Shown here: positions 6,471-12,479 of the stretch, piece after piece
How the letters are laid out: each line of letters starts with the position of its first letter
Numbering within the stretch: position 1 is the stretch's first letter
Assembly (NCBI GenBank): GCA_950073955.1
Contig: CATMRH010000031.1
Location: 1 to 12,539, forward strand
Origin: an uncultured archaeon
Lineage (GTDB): Archaea > Thermoproteota > Nitrososphaeria > Nitrososphaerales > Nitrosopumilaceae
Reading direction: 5' to 3'
Length of the DNA: 12,539 bases
Notes under the pieces: generated by a model
The model's input: the letters and a program-made list of their open reading frames with translations, nothing else
What the model was told of the DNA's origin: nothing
Databases searched by the model: none
Translations under genes and position numbers: made by a program

Positions 6471-7526
6471 ATGACGGATCTTTATCGCTTGCTTCCAGAA
6501 GAGATGGAACAACTAGTAGTTGATATGGGTTATCCTAGATATCGAGCAGACCAGATTCTATTACCACTTTATTACAAATTTCCAAAAGACATCAATGACA
6601 TACCACAACTTCCAAAAAAATTAAGAGAAGACTTAACTGAAGCAGGGTATACAATTGGTTCCGCAAAAGAAACTCATCGTGTTGTTAGTGATGATGGGGA
6701 TACAACTAAACTATTACTCAATCTTACTGACGGAACTCCTGTAGAAACCGTACTAATACAATATCCTTCATCAAAAATTAACGGTCATCCAAGATCAACA
6801 ATTTGTGTTTCAACTCAAATTGGGTGTGCAATGGGATGTGTGTTTTGTGCAACTGGCCAAATGGGATTTGAAAAAAATATCAGAGCTGAAGAAATTGTAG
6901 CTCAAGTAATTCATTTTGCAGATATTTTGCAGCAACGTGGGGAACATGTAACAAACTTGGTCTTTATGGGAATGGGTGAACCTATGGCAAACTATGATGA
7001 GATGATTCGTGCTGTGCGAATTTTAACACATGATCGAGGTTTTGGAATTGGGCAACGAAATATTACCATTTCTACTATAGGTCTTATATCGGGAATAGAC
7101 AAACTAGCTGAAGAAAACCTACAGGTTGGTCTTGCTATATCTCTTCATGCTCCAAATAATGAATTACGAAAAAAACTAGTTCCTACGGCAGGACCTAATT
7201 CTGTTGAAGATATCATTGAAGCAGGGAGGAGATATTACAAAAAAACTGGGCGTCGTGTGACTTTTGAATATGCACTTATGAAAGGAATTAATGATTCACC
7301 TGAAATTGCAACAGAACTAGCTATACTTTTGAAAGGAAATGGCTCTCATGTAAATTTAATTCCTATCAATCCAACTGCTGGTGATTTTAAGCGCCCAACA
7401 CAAGATAACATTAGTGAGTTTGAACGAATTTTGTCTAATGCTGGTGTAAATTGTACTGTTCGCATTGAAAAAGGAACTGAGATCTCAGCTGCATGTGGTC
7501 AACTTAGAACAGATATTGTTGGATGA
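6471..7526 (+). CDS. rlmN: RlmN-type dual-specificity 23S rRNA/tRNA adenine-C2 methyltransferase
   Basis: Radical SAM methyltransferase that in bacteria makes 2-methyladenosine at 23S rRNA A2503 and in some tRNAs at A37. The 351 residues hold the whole RlmN mechanism: iron-sulfur cysteines C119, C123 and C126 in GCAMGCVFC, the extra conserved C112 seven residues earlier, and the methyl-carrying cysteine C342 in SAACGQL near the end. GMGEPMANYDE, SLHAPN and EYALMKGINDS are also family motifs. Length matches bacterial RlmN. The related Cfr (C8 methylation, antibiotic resistance) is a less likely reading, given the overall RlmN-like sequence. RlmN is mainly bacterial, so an ancient transfer into this archaeal lineage is plausible, but codon use looks like the neighbours. 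It stands alone with its own promoter, just before the L21e operon. Confidence 0.9.
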   Translation: MTDLYRLLPEEMEQLVVDMGYPRYRADQILLPLYYKFPKDINDIPQLPKKLREDLTEAGYTIGSAKETHRVVSDDGDTTKLLLNLTDGTPVETVLIQYPSSKINGHPRSTICVSTQIGCAMGCVFCATGQMGFEKNIRAEEIVAQVIHFADILQQRGEHVTNLVFMGMGEPMANYDEMIRAVRILTHDRGFGIGQRNITISTIGLISGIDKLAEENLQVGLAISLHAPNNELRKKLVPTAGPNSVEDIIEAGRRYYKKTGRRVTFEYALMKGINDSPEIATELAILLKGNGSHVNLIPINPTAGDFKRPTQDNISEFERILSNAGVNCTVRIEKGTEISAACGQLRTDIVG

Positions 7527-7551
7527 ATTTTCCAAAATAATGTTCTAAGTG

Positions 7552-7559
7552 TTAAAATA
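7552..7559 (+). promoter_or_regulatory. TATA box for the L21e-rpoF-ksgA operon
   Basis: TTAAAATA centred about 28 bases before the L21e ATG at 7584. It is the only promoter-like site I see for the five-gene operon ending at 10011. Confidence 0.45.
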
Positions 7560-7583
7560 AGGCTTTTAGAGGTTTTACACTAC

Positions 7584-7883
7584 ATGGCAACTAAGAAGTC
7601 TCATGGTCGTTCACATGGATTTAGACATAAATCAAGAAATGTTATGAAGAAAAAGGCCCCAAGAGGTGTCTCATTCTTGTTACGTGAATACCAGGAAGGT
7701 CAACAAGCACTTGTCATTATTGATCCTAGACAGCACAAAGGATTACCACACAGACGATACCACGGTAAAGTAGGTGTCATCACAAATGTTGGTAGACGTG
7801 CTATAACACTCGATGTGAAATTAGGAAATAAATCGAAAACCTTAATCACTAGATTGGATCATATCAAACCATTCGGTGTATAA
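7584..7883 (+). CDS. rpl21e: Large-subunit ribosomal protein L21e
   Basis: Archaeal/eukaryotic-type 50S protein. The 99-residue basic sequence has the family core: IDPRQHKGLPHRRYHGKVG at about 46-64 and the C-terminal LDHIKPFGV, on an SH3-like fold. The N-terminus (KKSHGRSHGFRHKSRN) is strongly basic, as expected for an rRNA-binding extension. Length matches the family. It leads the operon with rpoF two bases downstream; this L21e-rpoF-DUF655-ksgA order is conserved in many archaea, linking ribosome assembly with RNA polymerase. Confidence 0.95.
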   Translation: MATKKSHGRSHGFRHKSRNVMKKKAPRGVSFLLREYQEGQQALVIIDPRQHKGLPHRRYHGKVGVITNVGRRAITLDVKLGNKSKTLITRLDHIKPFGV

Positions 7884-7885
7884 AT

Positions 7886-8212
7886 ATGGAACAAGTAAAA
7901 AAGAAAATTTCAATCTCTCTTTCAGAAGTTAAAGAAATTTTAGGTAAAGTAGATGTTGAAGAGATGGATCAAATTCAACGTTGGACCTATGATTATGTTT
8001 CAAAATTTGTATCAATTGAACCTAAAGATGCAAAAGAAATGAAAAAACAACTCATGAAAGACTGTGGATTAACAGAAGATGAGGCTGTTGAAATTGTAAA
8101 CATCAGACCAACAAGTTTAGCTGAACTACGTTCTTTTACATTTGGTTGGAAAAAACTAATTCTTGCTGAGACTCTAGAAAAAATACTTAAGATAATTAAG
8201 GAGCATTCGTAA
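7886..8212 (+). CDS. rpoF: DNA-directed RNA polymerase subunit F (RpoF, Rpb4-like)
   Basis: Forms the stalk of archaeal RNA polymerase together with RpoE (Rpb7), helping open-complex formation and binding emerging RNA. The 108-residue, mostly helical protein has the Rpb4 signature: an acidic middle (GLTEDEAVEIVNIRPTSLAEL at about 66-86), then a C-terminal helix ending LEKILKIIKEHS. Length is normal for archaea. The ATG at 7886 is two bases after the L21e stop, so translation is probably coupled. The position between L21e and a DUF655 gene supports the call. Confidence 0.92.
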   Translation: MEQVKKKISISLSEVKEILGKVDVEEMDQIQRWTYDYVSKFVSIEPKDAKEMKKQLMKDCGLTEDEAVEIVNIRPTSLAELRSFTFGWKKLILAETLEKILKIIKEHS

Positions 8213-8218
8213 CTTTTT

Positions 8219-8223
8219 AGGAG
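8219..8223 (+). promoter_or_regulatory. Ribosome binding site that sets the DUF655 TTG start
   Basis: AGGAG nine bases before the TTG at 8233. Genes inside this operon seem to use Shine-Dalgarno sites while promoter-proximal genes look leaderless, so this site is the best support for the TTG start. Confidence 0.5.
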
Positions 8224-8232
8224 TATTCTATT

Positions 8233-8799
8233 TTGTACAGGGCACAATCCCCTCCTAGAAAATATGAGGAATATGCATATGTTCTAGATTTTAACCCTAG
8301 AGGTAAATCAACTACTGTAAGAGGCAGAGAAGGAGTCATAGTTACAGTTATTGGAGAAGATCGTCTCACTCTTTTAGAAATTCTTGGAGTTCCTAATTCA
8401 ACCTTTGAGGTAGATGAGCGAGTCTACATTGGAAAAGAAGGACGAACTAAAGTTCTATCTGTCTTGGGAAAGCTAGAATATGATAACATTTCATCATCAG
8501 CTCAAAGTGAATTAACAGCAGTAGTAGAAAATATTGTGACTGTCAATGAATCAAAATTTGTTGAATATCTGAATAATGCACAGCCATTAACACCAAGAAT
8601 TCATGCACTTGAATTAATTCCGGGAATTGGAAAGACCTACATGAAAATGATGCTTGAAGAAAGAGAAAAGAAAAAATTTGAAAGCTATCAAGATTTACAA
8701 GAGAGAGTTGGATTCAAAGATCCGATAAAACATATTTCAGAACGAATCATGGATGAAATTACTGGTGAAAGTAGAATGAATCTCTTTGTAAAGAGATGA
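8233..8799 (+). CDS. DUF655 family nucleic-acid-binding protein with helix-hairpin-helix
   Basis: Conserved archaeal protein of unproven function, very often placed between rpoF and ksgA. Of 188 residues, about 10-85 form a beta-rich domain (YEEYAYVLDF, GREGVIVTVIGEDRLTLLEI) that could be OB-like. Residues 122-165 hold a helix-hairpin-helix with LIPGIGK at 128-134, a motif that contacts the nucleic-acid backbone without sequence preference. A role with rRNA or transcription is inferred from the domain and the neighbours only. The start is TTG at 8233, chosen because AGGAG lies nine bases upstream and because the family typically begins shortly before the KYEEYAYVLD segment. The end overlaps the ksgA ATG by four bases (ATGA). 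Confidence 0.88.
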   Translation: MYRAQSPPRKYEEYAYVLDFNPRGKSTTVRGREGVIVTVIGEDRLTLLEILGVPNSTFEVDERVYIGKEGRTKVLSVLGKLEYDNISSSAQSELTAVVENIVTVNESKFVEYLNNAQPLTPRIHALELIPGIGKTYMKMMLEEREKKKFESYQDLQERVGFKDPIKHISERIMDEITGESRMNLFVKR

Positions 8800-9503
8800 T
8801 AAAACGGAAACAACTCGGACAGCACTTTCTTAACTCAAATGTAATAGCCAAATCAATTGTTTCTGAGGCTAAAATTACTAAAGAAGATACTGTATTTGAG
8901 TTAGGAACGGGATTAGGAATCTTAACTCCACTACTCTGTGAGAAAGCAAACAAAGTAATCTCAATTGATGTAGATGAAAAACTTGTTAGAAATGCAAAAT
9001 CTGCCTTCTCTGATATTGATAATCTCATCTTAAAATCAGGTGATGGCTTTAAGAAAAAAGATTCCTTTTCTATTTTTGTATCAAATCTACCATACTCTAA
9101 GAGCAAAGATGCAATAGAATGGCTTGCACAAACTTCTTTCTCACATGGTGTAATAATGGTTCAAAAAGAATTTGCTGATAAACTACTTGCTACCTCATCA
9201 AAGAAGAGAAAAGCAGTAAGCATTATTGCCAACTATGCCTTTGAAATTAAGAAGATCTCTAAGGTTGGAAAAAATAATTTTTCTCCACCTCCAAAAGTTG
9301 ATTCTGTAATTCTAAAAATAATCCAAAAAAACACTATGAAAAAAGATTTAATTCAAACAATTAACAAAATTTTTTCATATAGACGAAAAACTGTCAAAAA
9401 TATTCTAAAACAATTCAACAAGGAAACTGTAATAGATAAACGACTAGATGATCTTTCAGGAGATGAAATAATTCACCTTGCAAATCAAATCCTTGAAAAA
9501 TGA
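8796..9503 (+). CDS. ksgA: 16S rRNA dimethyladenosine transferase KsgA/Dim1
   Basis: SAM-dependent enzyme that dimethylates the two adjacent adenosines in the loop of the last 16S rRNA helix, a late quality-control step in small-subunit assembly. The 235 residues show KQLGQHFLNSNVIAKSIV (5-22), SAM motif I ELGTGLGILT (35-44), acidic motif II SIDVDEKL (56-63), catalytic NLPY (97-100) and FSPPPKVDSVILKI (162-175), then a short C-terminal domain with FSYRRKTVKNILKQ. It is shorter than the usual 260-280 residues, and SKSKDAIEWL follows NLPY where xISS is common, so it is a somewhat diverged member. The ATGA overlap with the DUF655 gene implies coupled translation. Confidence 0.92.
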   Translation: MIKRKQLGQHFLNSNVIAKSIVSEAKITKEDTVFELGTGLGILTPLLCEKANKVISIDVDEKLVRNAKSAFSDIDNLILKSGDGFKKKDSFSIFVSNLPYSKSKDAIEWLAQTSFSHGVIMVQKEFADKLLATSSKKRKAVSIIANYAFEIKKISKVGKNNFSPPPKVDSVILKIIQKNTMKKDLIQTINKIFSYRRKTVKNILKQFNKETVIDKRLDDLSGDEIIHLANQILEK

Positions 9504-10011
9504 TGAGTATCCTCCTTCTGAGGATACCTTTTTCATGGCAGATAATATTCAAAATGAAAAAGGAAACTTTGCATTAGATATAGGAAGTGGTTCTGGATAT
9601 CTAACAAAATTGCTCTCTGAGAACTTTTCTTTTGTAGTTGGAACTGACATTAACTATAAAGTGTTAAAGCAGCCAACCTACAAAACAAAAAATCTCATTT
9701 GCTGTAATGGTTCAGATGCATTAAATGTAAAATTTGATCTAATTGTTTGTAACTTGCCTTATCTTGCAACTGATGAAATCTTGGATATTGCAACAGACGG
9801 TGGTGCAGAAGGGCTTGAAATACCTCTAAAAATAATAAAATCGGCTATACCGTGCCTAAACACATCAGGAAAATTTCTTTTTGTCACATCTTCGCTTTCA
9901 AATTATCAGGCATTAATTGATGCAACTAAAAAAGAAGGATTAACGGCAAAAGTTATTGCAAAAAAGAAATTATTTTTTGAGGAATTAATAATTATTGAAG
10001 CAAAAAAGTGA
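9478..10011 (+). CDS. HemK/Mtq2-like SAM methyltransferase, probable release-factor glutamine methyltransferase
   Basis: Small class I methyltransferase related to HemK/PrmC and eukaryotic Mtq2, which methylate the GGQ glutamine of release factors; archaeal relatives lack the bacterial N-terminal domain, matching the 177 residues here. Visible are YPPSEDTFFMAD (11-22), SAM motif I DIGSGSGYL (34-42), acidic TDIN (56-59) and FDLIVCNLPY (86-95). The catalytic tetrapeptide is NLPY instead of the usual NPPY; since NLPY is also the KsgA motif, a different target such as RNA cannot be excluded. The start is uncertain: TTG at 9478 (GGAGATGA eleven bases upstream, overlapping ksgA by 26 bases) or TTG at 9493. 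No in-frame ATG lies near the YPPSED motif. It is the last gene of the L21e operon and ends directly against the convergent gene. Confidence 0.82.
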   Translation: MQIKSLKNDEYPPSEDTFFMADNIQNEKGNFALDIGSGSGYLTKLLSENFSFVVGTDINYKVLKQPTYKTKNLICCNGSDALNVKFDLIVCNLPYLATDEILDIATDGGAEGLEIPLKIIKSAIPCLNTSGKFLFVTSSLSNYQALIDATKKEGLTAKVIAKKKLFFEELIIIEAKK

Positions 10012-11040
10012 TTATTTTTTTAATAGTTCGGCAGAACGTTTTGCAATGGCATTTGACATTTCGCTTGTTTTAGCATTACCGCCAATATCATACGTTACAA
10101 ATTTTCCTTCATTAATTACTTCATCTGTGGCTTTGAAAATTACATCCCTAATTTCAGGCTCACCAAGATATTCTACCATCCATGCTGCAGATAAAATTGC
10201 AGCAGTAGGATTTACTTTATCCAATCCTTTGTATTTTGGAGCACTTCCATGTGCTGGCTCAAACATAGCATAATCATTACCAATGTTTGCAGAGTAAACA
10301 TTTCCAATTGAACCAATACTGCCAGAAGCACATTCTGATATGATATCCATAAACAGATTTGTACTTAATAAAACAGAATTATTGAATCTCTCAGGATTTT
10401 TTACTAACTGTTGAGTCATGTTATCAATATAGTATTCTTCAATTTCAATTCCTGGATTTTCCTGTGCAGCTCTTTCTACCTCACTCCAAAAAATTCCATC
10501 AGTTCTTTTTAGAATATTTCTTTTTGTAATTGCTGTTACTTTTTTTAATCCATATTTTTTTGCCCAATCAAATGCCGAGTCTACTATTCTTTTACAACCT
10601 TTTCTTGTTATTTTTCTAATTGCTATAGCAGAATCTTCGGATATATCAAACTCAATTCCTGCATACAATCCTTCAGTTGCTTCCCTAAAACATACAAAAT
10701 CAAGCTTTGTATTTGGTGATAGTCTGTCGTATGTTTTAATGGGTCTAACATTTGCATACAACTCAAATTTTTGTCGTGTAGAAACAGCTACACTTCTTGG
10801 AGCATCAGGTGATGGTATGGTTGTAGTGGGACCTTTGTAGCAGGCATCACTCTCTTCCATGATCTTTGTTGTAGAATCAGGAATGTAGGTGGCTCCACCA
10901 TTTTTTTCCCATTGTTCTGAGCCTGCTTCACAGCGAATAAGCTCAATTTGGGTATTACAAGCTTCTAAGACATGAATCATGGCATCAACTAATTCAGGAC
11001 CTGTTCCATCACCATTAATCACGGCTGCTTTTTTACCCAT
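10012..11040 (-). CDS. icd: Isocitrate/isopropylmalate dehydrogenase family, most like NADP-type isocitrate dehydrogenase
   Basis: Beta-decarboxylating dehydrogenase; the likely reaction is isocitrate to 2-oxoglutarate, feeding glutamate synthesis. The 342 residues begin AAVINGDGTGPELV. The substrate loop RSVAVSTRQKFELYANVRP (residues about 82-100) keeps the serine and two arginines of E. coli isocitrate dehydrogenase (S113, R119, R129) but has Ala for N115. The cofactor loop HGSAPKYKG then DKVNP has the Lys/Tyr and Val that mark NADP preference in E. coli (K344, Y345, V351), where NAD enzymes and isopropylmalate dehydrogenase carry Asp/Ile. The later TYDIGG retains the Tyr but lacks the Arg. 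Isopropylmalate or homoisocitrate dehydrogenase is therefore less likely but not excluded. The length fits the short archaeal class. It is transcribed against the L21e operon. Confidence 0.85.
   Translation of the reverse strand: MGKKAAVINGDGTGPELVDAMIHVLEACNTQIELIRCEAGSEQWEKNGGATYIPDSTTKIMEESDACYKGPTTTIPSPDAPRSVAVSTRQKFELYANVRPIKTYDRLSPNTKLDFVCFREATEGLYAGIEFDISEDSAIAIRKITRKGCKRIVDSAFDWAKKYGLKKVTAITKRNILKRTDGIFWSEVERAAQENPGIEIEEYYIDNMTQQLVKNPERFNNSVLLSTNLFMDIISECASGSIGSIGNVYSANIGNDYAMFEPAHGSAPKYKGLDKVNPTAAILSAAWMVEYLGEPEIRDVIFKATDEVINEGKFVTYDIGGNAKTSEMSNAIAKRSAELLKK
10015..10022 (+). terminator. T-rich signal past the L21e operon
   Basis: ATTTTTTT just after the HemK-like stop codon can end plus-strand transcripts, although it lies inside the last codons of the convergent gene. 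On the minus strand, AAAAAAG (10002-10008) and the A-rich sequence beyond supply short T-runs for the other transcript. Confidence 0.35.
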
Positions 11041-11065
11041 TTCAGCGAGATTTGCCGTCTGAGCG

Positions 11066-11074
11066 TATTTAATT
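11066..11074 (-). promoter_or_regulatory. TATA-like box for the isocitrate dehydrogenase gene
   Basis: Read on the minus strand, AATTAAATA is centred about 30 bases before the ATG at 11040 and is directly preceded by AAGGGTAG. A similar GGGTA-plus-AT-box arrangement faces the opposite gene (11122-11135). Confidence 0.4.
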
Positions 11075-11121
11075 CTACCCTTACCAAATAATTTATTTTT
11101 TTATATGGCTATTTTCTATAG

Positions 11122-11135
11122 GGGTAATTTATTAA
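11122..11135 (+). promoter_or_regulatory. Promoter-like element for the phosphoesterase gene
   Basis: GGGTAATTTATTAA combines a GGGTA element with an AT-rich box centred about 32 bases before the ATG at 11163. A second AT box, TAACATAATTT (11133-11143), is nearer the usual 26-base spacing, so the exact TATA site is unclear. Apart from these elements the 122-base divergent gap shows nothing recognisable. Confidence 0.3.
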
Positions 11136-11162
11136 CATAATTTGATTTAATTTTGATAGACT

Positions 11163-11909
11163 ATGATCATTGTACAACTATCGGATCTTCATGTGGGCTC
11201 TCAGTTTCTCCCCGAAGTATTTGAAACACTAGTCAAAGAAGTCAACGGACTACATCCAGATGTAATTGTAATTACCGGTGATCTAACAAATGAAGGACTG
11301 ATGAAAGAATATGAAAAATGTAAATCTTTGTTGACAAAATTCAATACAAAAAAAATTATTTCAATTAGTGGAAATCATGATTATAGAAACACAGGTTATT
11401 TATTGTTCAAAAAATTCTTTCCGTTTCAAACAGTCAATGAGTTAGATGATGATATTGTTTTAGTAACTGTTGGAACTGCTAGACCTGATAGAAATGAAGG
11501 TGAAGTTGGATATAGACAAAATTTATGGTTGGAGAGAACTATGAAAAAATACAAAGACAAGATAAAGATTGTAGCAATGCATCATCACTTAATTCCAATT
11601 CCTGATACTGGTTCTGATCAGCTTACTGTTGTTGATGCTGGTGATGTTCTAAGAACAGTTTTGGATAGTCAAGTTGATGTAGTTTTGTGTGGACACAAAC
11701 ATAGACCTTGGGCTTGGAATTTTGGAAAACTGACAGTTGTCAACGCTGGAACTGCCACGTCTGAACGAGTTCGTGGATTGTTTGAAAACACCTACAACAT
11801 TCTTACCATTTCTAACAAAAAGATACAAGTAGATCTCAAAATTGTAGGTGGAAAAAGACTCCATATTGAGGAAATTGTAACTAATTACAGCCAATTTGGA
11901 GAAGAGTGA
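11163..11909 (+). CDS. Calcineurin-like metallophosphoesterase
   Basis: Hydrolase of the calcineurin-like family with a two-metal site; the substrate is unknown. All five family motifs are visible in the 248 residues: SDLHVG (7-12, Asp8 and His10), GDLTNEG (39-45, Asp40), GNHD (70-73), HHHLIP (140-145) and GHKHRP (177-182). The short motif spacing and compact length resemble the class III cyclic-nucleotide phosphodiesterase/Icc-like branch, but family members cut very different phosphoesters. No signal peptide or membrane segment is seen, so it is probably cytoplasmic. It is divergent from the isocitrate dehydrogenase gene and followed by tRNA-Ser; neither neighbour points to a substrate. Confidence 0.9.
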   Translation: MIIVQLSDLHVGSQFLPEVFETLVKEVNGLHPDVIVITGDLTNEGLMKEYEKCKSLLTKFNTKKIISISGNHDYRNTGYLLFKKFFPFQTVNELDDDIVLVTVGTARPDRNEGEVGYRQNLWLERTMKKYKDKIKIVAMHHHLIPIPDTGSDQLTVVDAGDVLRTVLDSQVDVVLCGHKHRPWAWNFGKLTVVNAGTATSERVRGLFENTYNILTISNKKIQVDLKIVGGKRLHIEEIVTNYSQFGEE

Positions 11910-11910
11910 A

Positions 11911-11918
11911 TTTATTTA
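11911..11918 (+). promoter_or_regulatory. TATA box for tRNA-Ser
   Basis: TTTATTTA centred about 28 bases before the first tRNA base and just after the phosphoesterase stop codon. Confidence 0.35.
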
Positions 11919-11942
11919 CAGATTAATCCTAGGCATCTTTAT

Positions 11943-12029
11943 GCGGGGGTCGCCTAGCTCGGTAGGGCGTGAGATTGCTAATTTCATGTTCGCAAGGACT
12001 CGTGGGTTCAAATCCCTCTCCCCGCGCCA
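11943..12029 (+). tRNA. tRNA-Ser(GCT), type II with long variable arm, CCA encoded
   Basis: The 7-bp acceptor stem is GCGGGGG (11943-11949) with TCCCCGC (12019-12025), the last pair being G-T. The D stem is GCCT/GGGC around AGCTCGGTA. The anticodon stem TGAGA/TTTCA encloses loop TTGCTAA with anticodon GCT (11977-11979), reading AGC/AGT serine codons. A 15-base variable region (11987-12001) forms GTTC/GGAC capped by the GNRA tetraloop GCAA. The T arm is GTGGG-TTCAAAT-CCCTC with one T-T mismatch (12003 and 12017). The discriminator is G12026, as expected for tRNA-Ser, and CCA is encoded at 12027-12029. No intron is present. The long variable arm and G73 independently support serine. Confidence 0.93.
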
Positions 12030-12071
12030 TTAAAAATTAAATTTAATAGGCCGACTAAAGGAGTTTTTTTA

Positions 12072-12233
12072 ATGGGACGAAGAAAAACACAAAAAATTAT
12101 TCGAAGTGGTCCTAAAAATGCAACAACTGGAATGTGTCCAATGTGTAGAACAATTGGTAAGATATTCCTTCTTGGTCCACCTGGAAAAGAGAGAGCAAAA
12201 TGCGAGAAATGTCGCCAAGAGTTTGAATTATAG
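12072..12233 (+). CDS. Small zinc-ribbon protein, possibly Elf1-like
   Basis: A 53-residue ORF with a basic N-terminus (MGRRKTQKIIRSGPKN) and two cysteine pairs, CPMC at 22-25 and CEKC at 44-47, which would form a four-cysteine zinc ribbon. The MGRRK start followed by a basic stretch and a CxxC...CxxC ribbon resembles the transcription elongation factor Elf1, whose relatives are about 80 residues or more. This would be a minimal version or a different zinc-ribbon family. AGGAG (12059-12063) lies eight bases before the ATG, supporting real translation, and TTAAATTTAATA (12037-12048) could be its TATA box. The tRNA gene is only 42 bases upstream. Gene call is good; function is tentative. Confidence 0.72.
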   Translation: MGRRKTQKIIRSGPKNATTGMCPMCRTIGKIFLLGPPGKERAKCEKCRQEFEL

Positions 12234-12276
12234 TTCAAAATCCCCAAGCCTACATGTCAAAATTTCTACCCATAGC

Positions 12277-12284
12277 TTTTTAAG
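12277..12284 (+). promoter_or_regulatory. TATA box for the 56-residue coiled-coil gene
   Basis: TTTTTAAG centred 28 bases before the ATG at 12309, matching the spacing of other leaderless promoters in the window. It supports this short ORF as a real gene. Confidence 0.5.
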
Positions 12285-12308
12285 ACAATTTTTTGTTGAT
12301 AGATAATT

Positions 12309-12479
12309 ATGAGTTCAGAAGCTGAAACTATCTATGAAAGAGTTGCAAAACTTGAAGATGAGATTGCATTACTCCGAAGTGAAGTTGATATTCTCAAAAA
12401 GACATTCAGAAATAAAATTGCTCGTCATGAAATATCAATGATCAAGAAAGGTCAAGACATTGAATCTATAATTGATTAA
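12309..12479 (+). CDS. Small predicted coiled-coil protein of unknown function
   Basis: A 56-residue ORF that I do not recognise. Residues about 8-32 (YERVAKLEDEIALLRSEVDIL) have a heptad pattern of Val/Leu/Ile with charged residues between, typical of a two-stranded coiled coil. The rest (KKTFRNKIARHEISMIKKGQ) is basic and helical, ending IESIID. No cysteine, membrane segment or signal peptide is present. It has its own TATA box at leaderless spacing, and its stop codon overlaps the end of a convergent gene. Such proteins often dimerise or act as adaptors, but no partner is evident. Confidence 0.68.
   Translation: MSSEAETIYERVAKLEDEIALLRSEVDILKKTFRNKIARHEISMIKKGQDIESIID

Noticed and set aside
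9995..10273. Plus-strand 92-codon ORF across the end of the HemK-like gene
   Set aside because: Antisense to the C-terminal NADP-binding part of the isocitrate dehydrogenase gene, with no supporting signals.
11943..12029. tRNA with an intron or a tRNA-Leu reading
   Set aside because: The extra bases form a normal type II variable arm, the anticodon loop is uninterrupted and reads GCT, and the discriminator is G, not the A expected for leucine.
12008..12306. Plus-strand 66-codon (12106-12306) and minus-strand 79-codon (12008-12247) ORFs
   Set aside because: Both are out-of-frame or antisense shadows of the zinc-ribbon gene, and the minus-strand one also runs into the tRNA.
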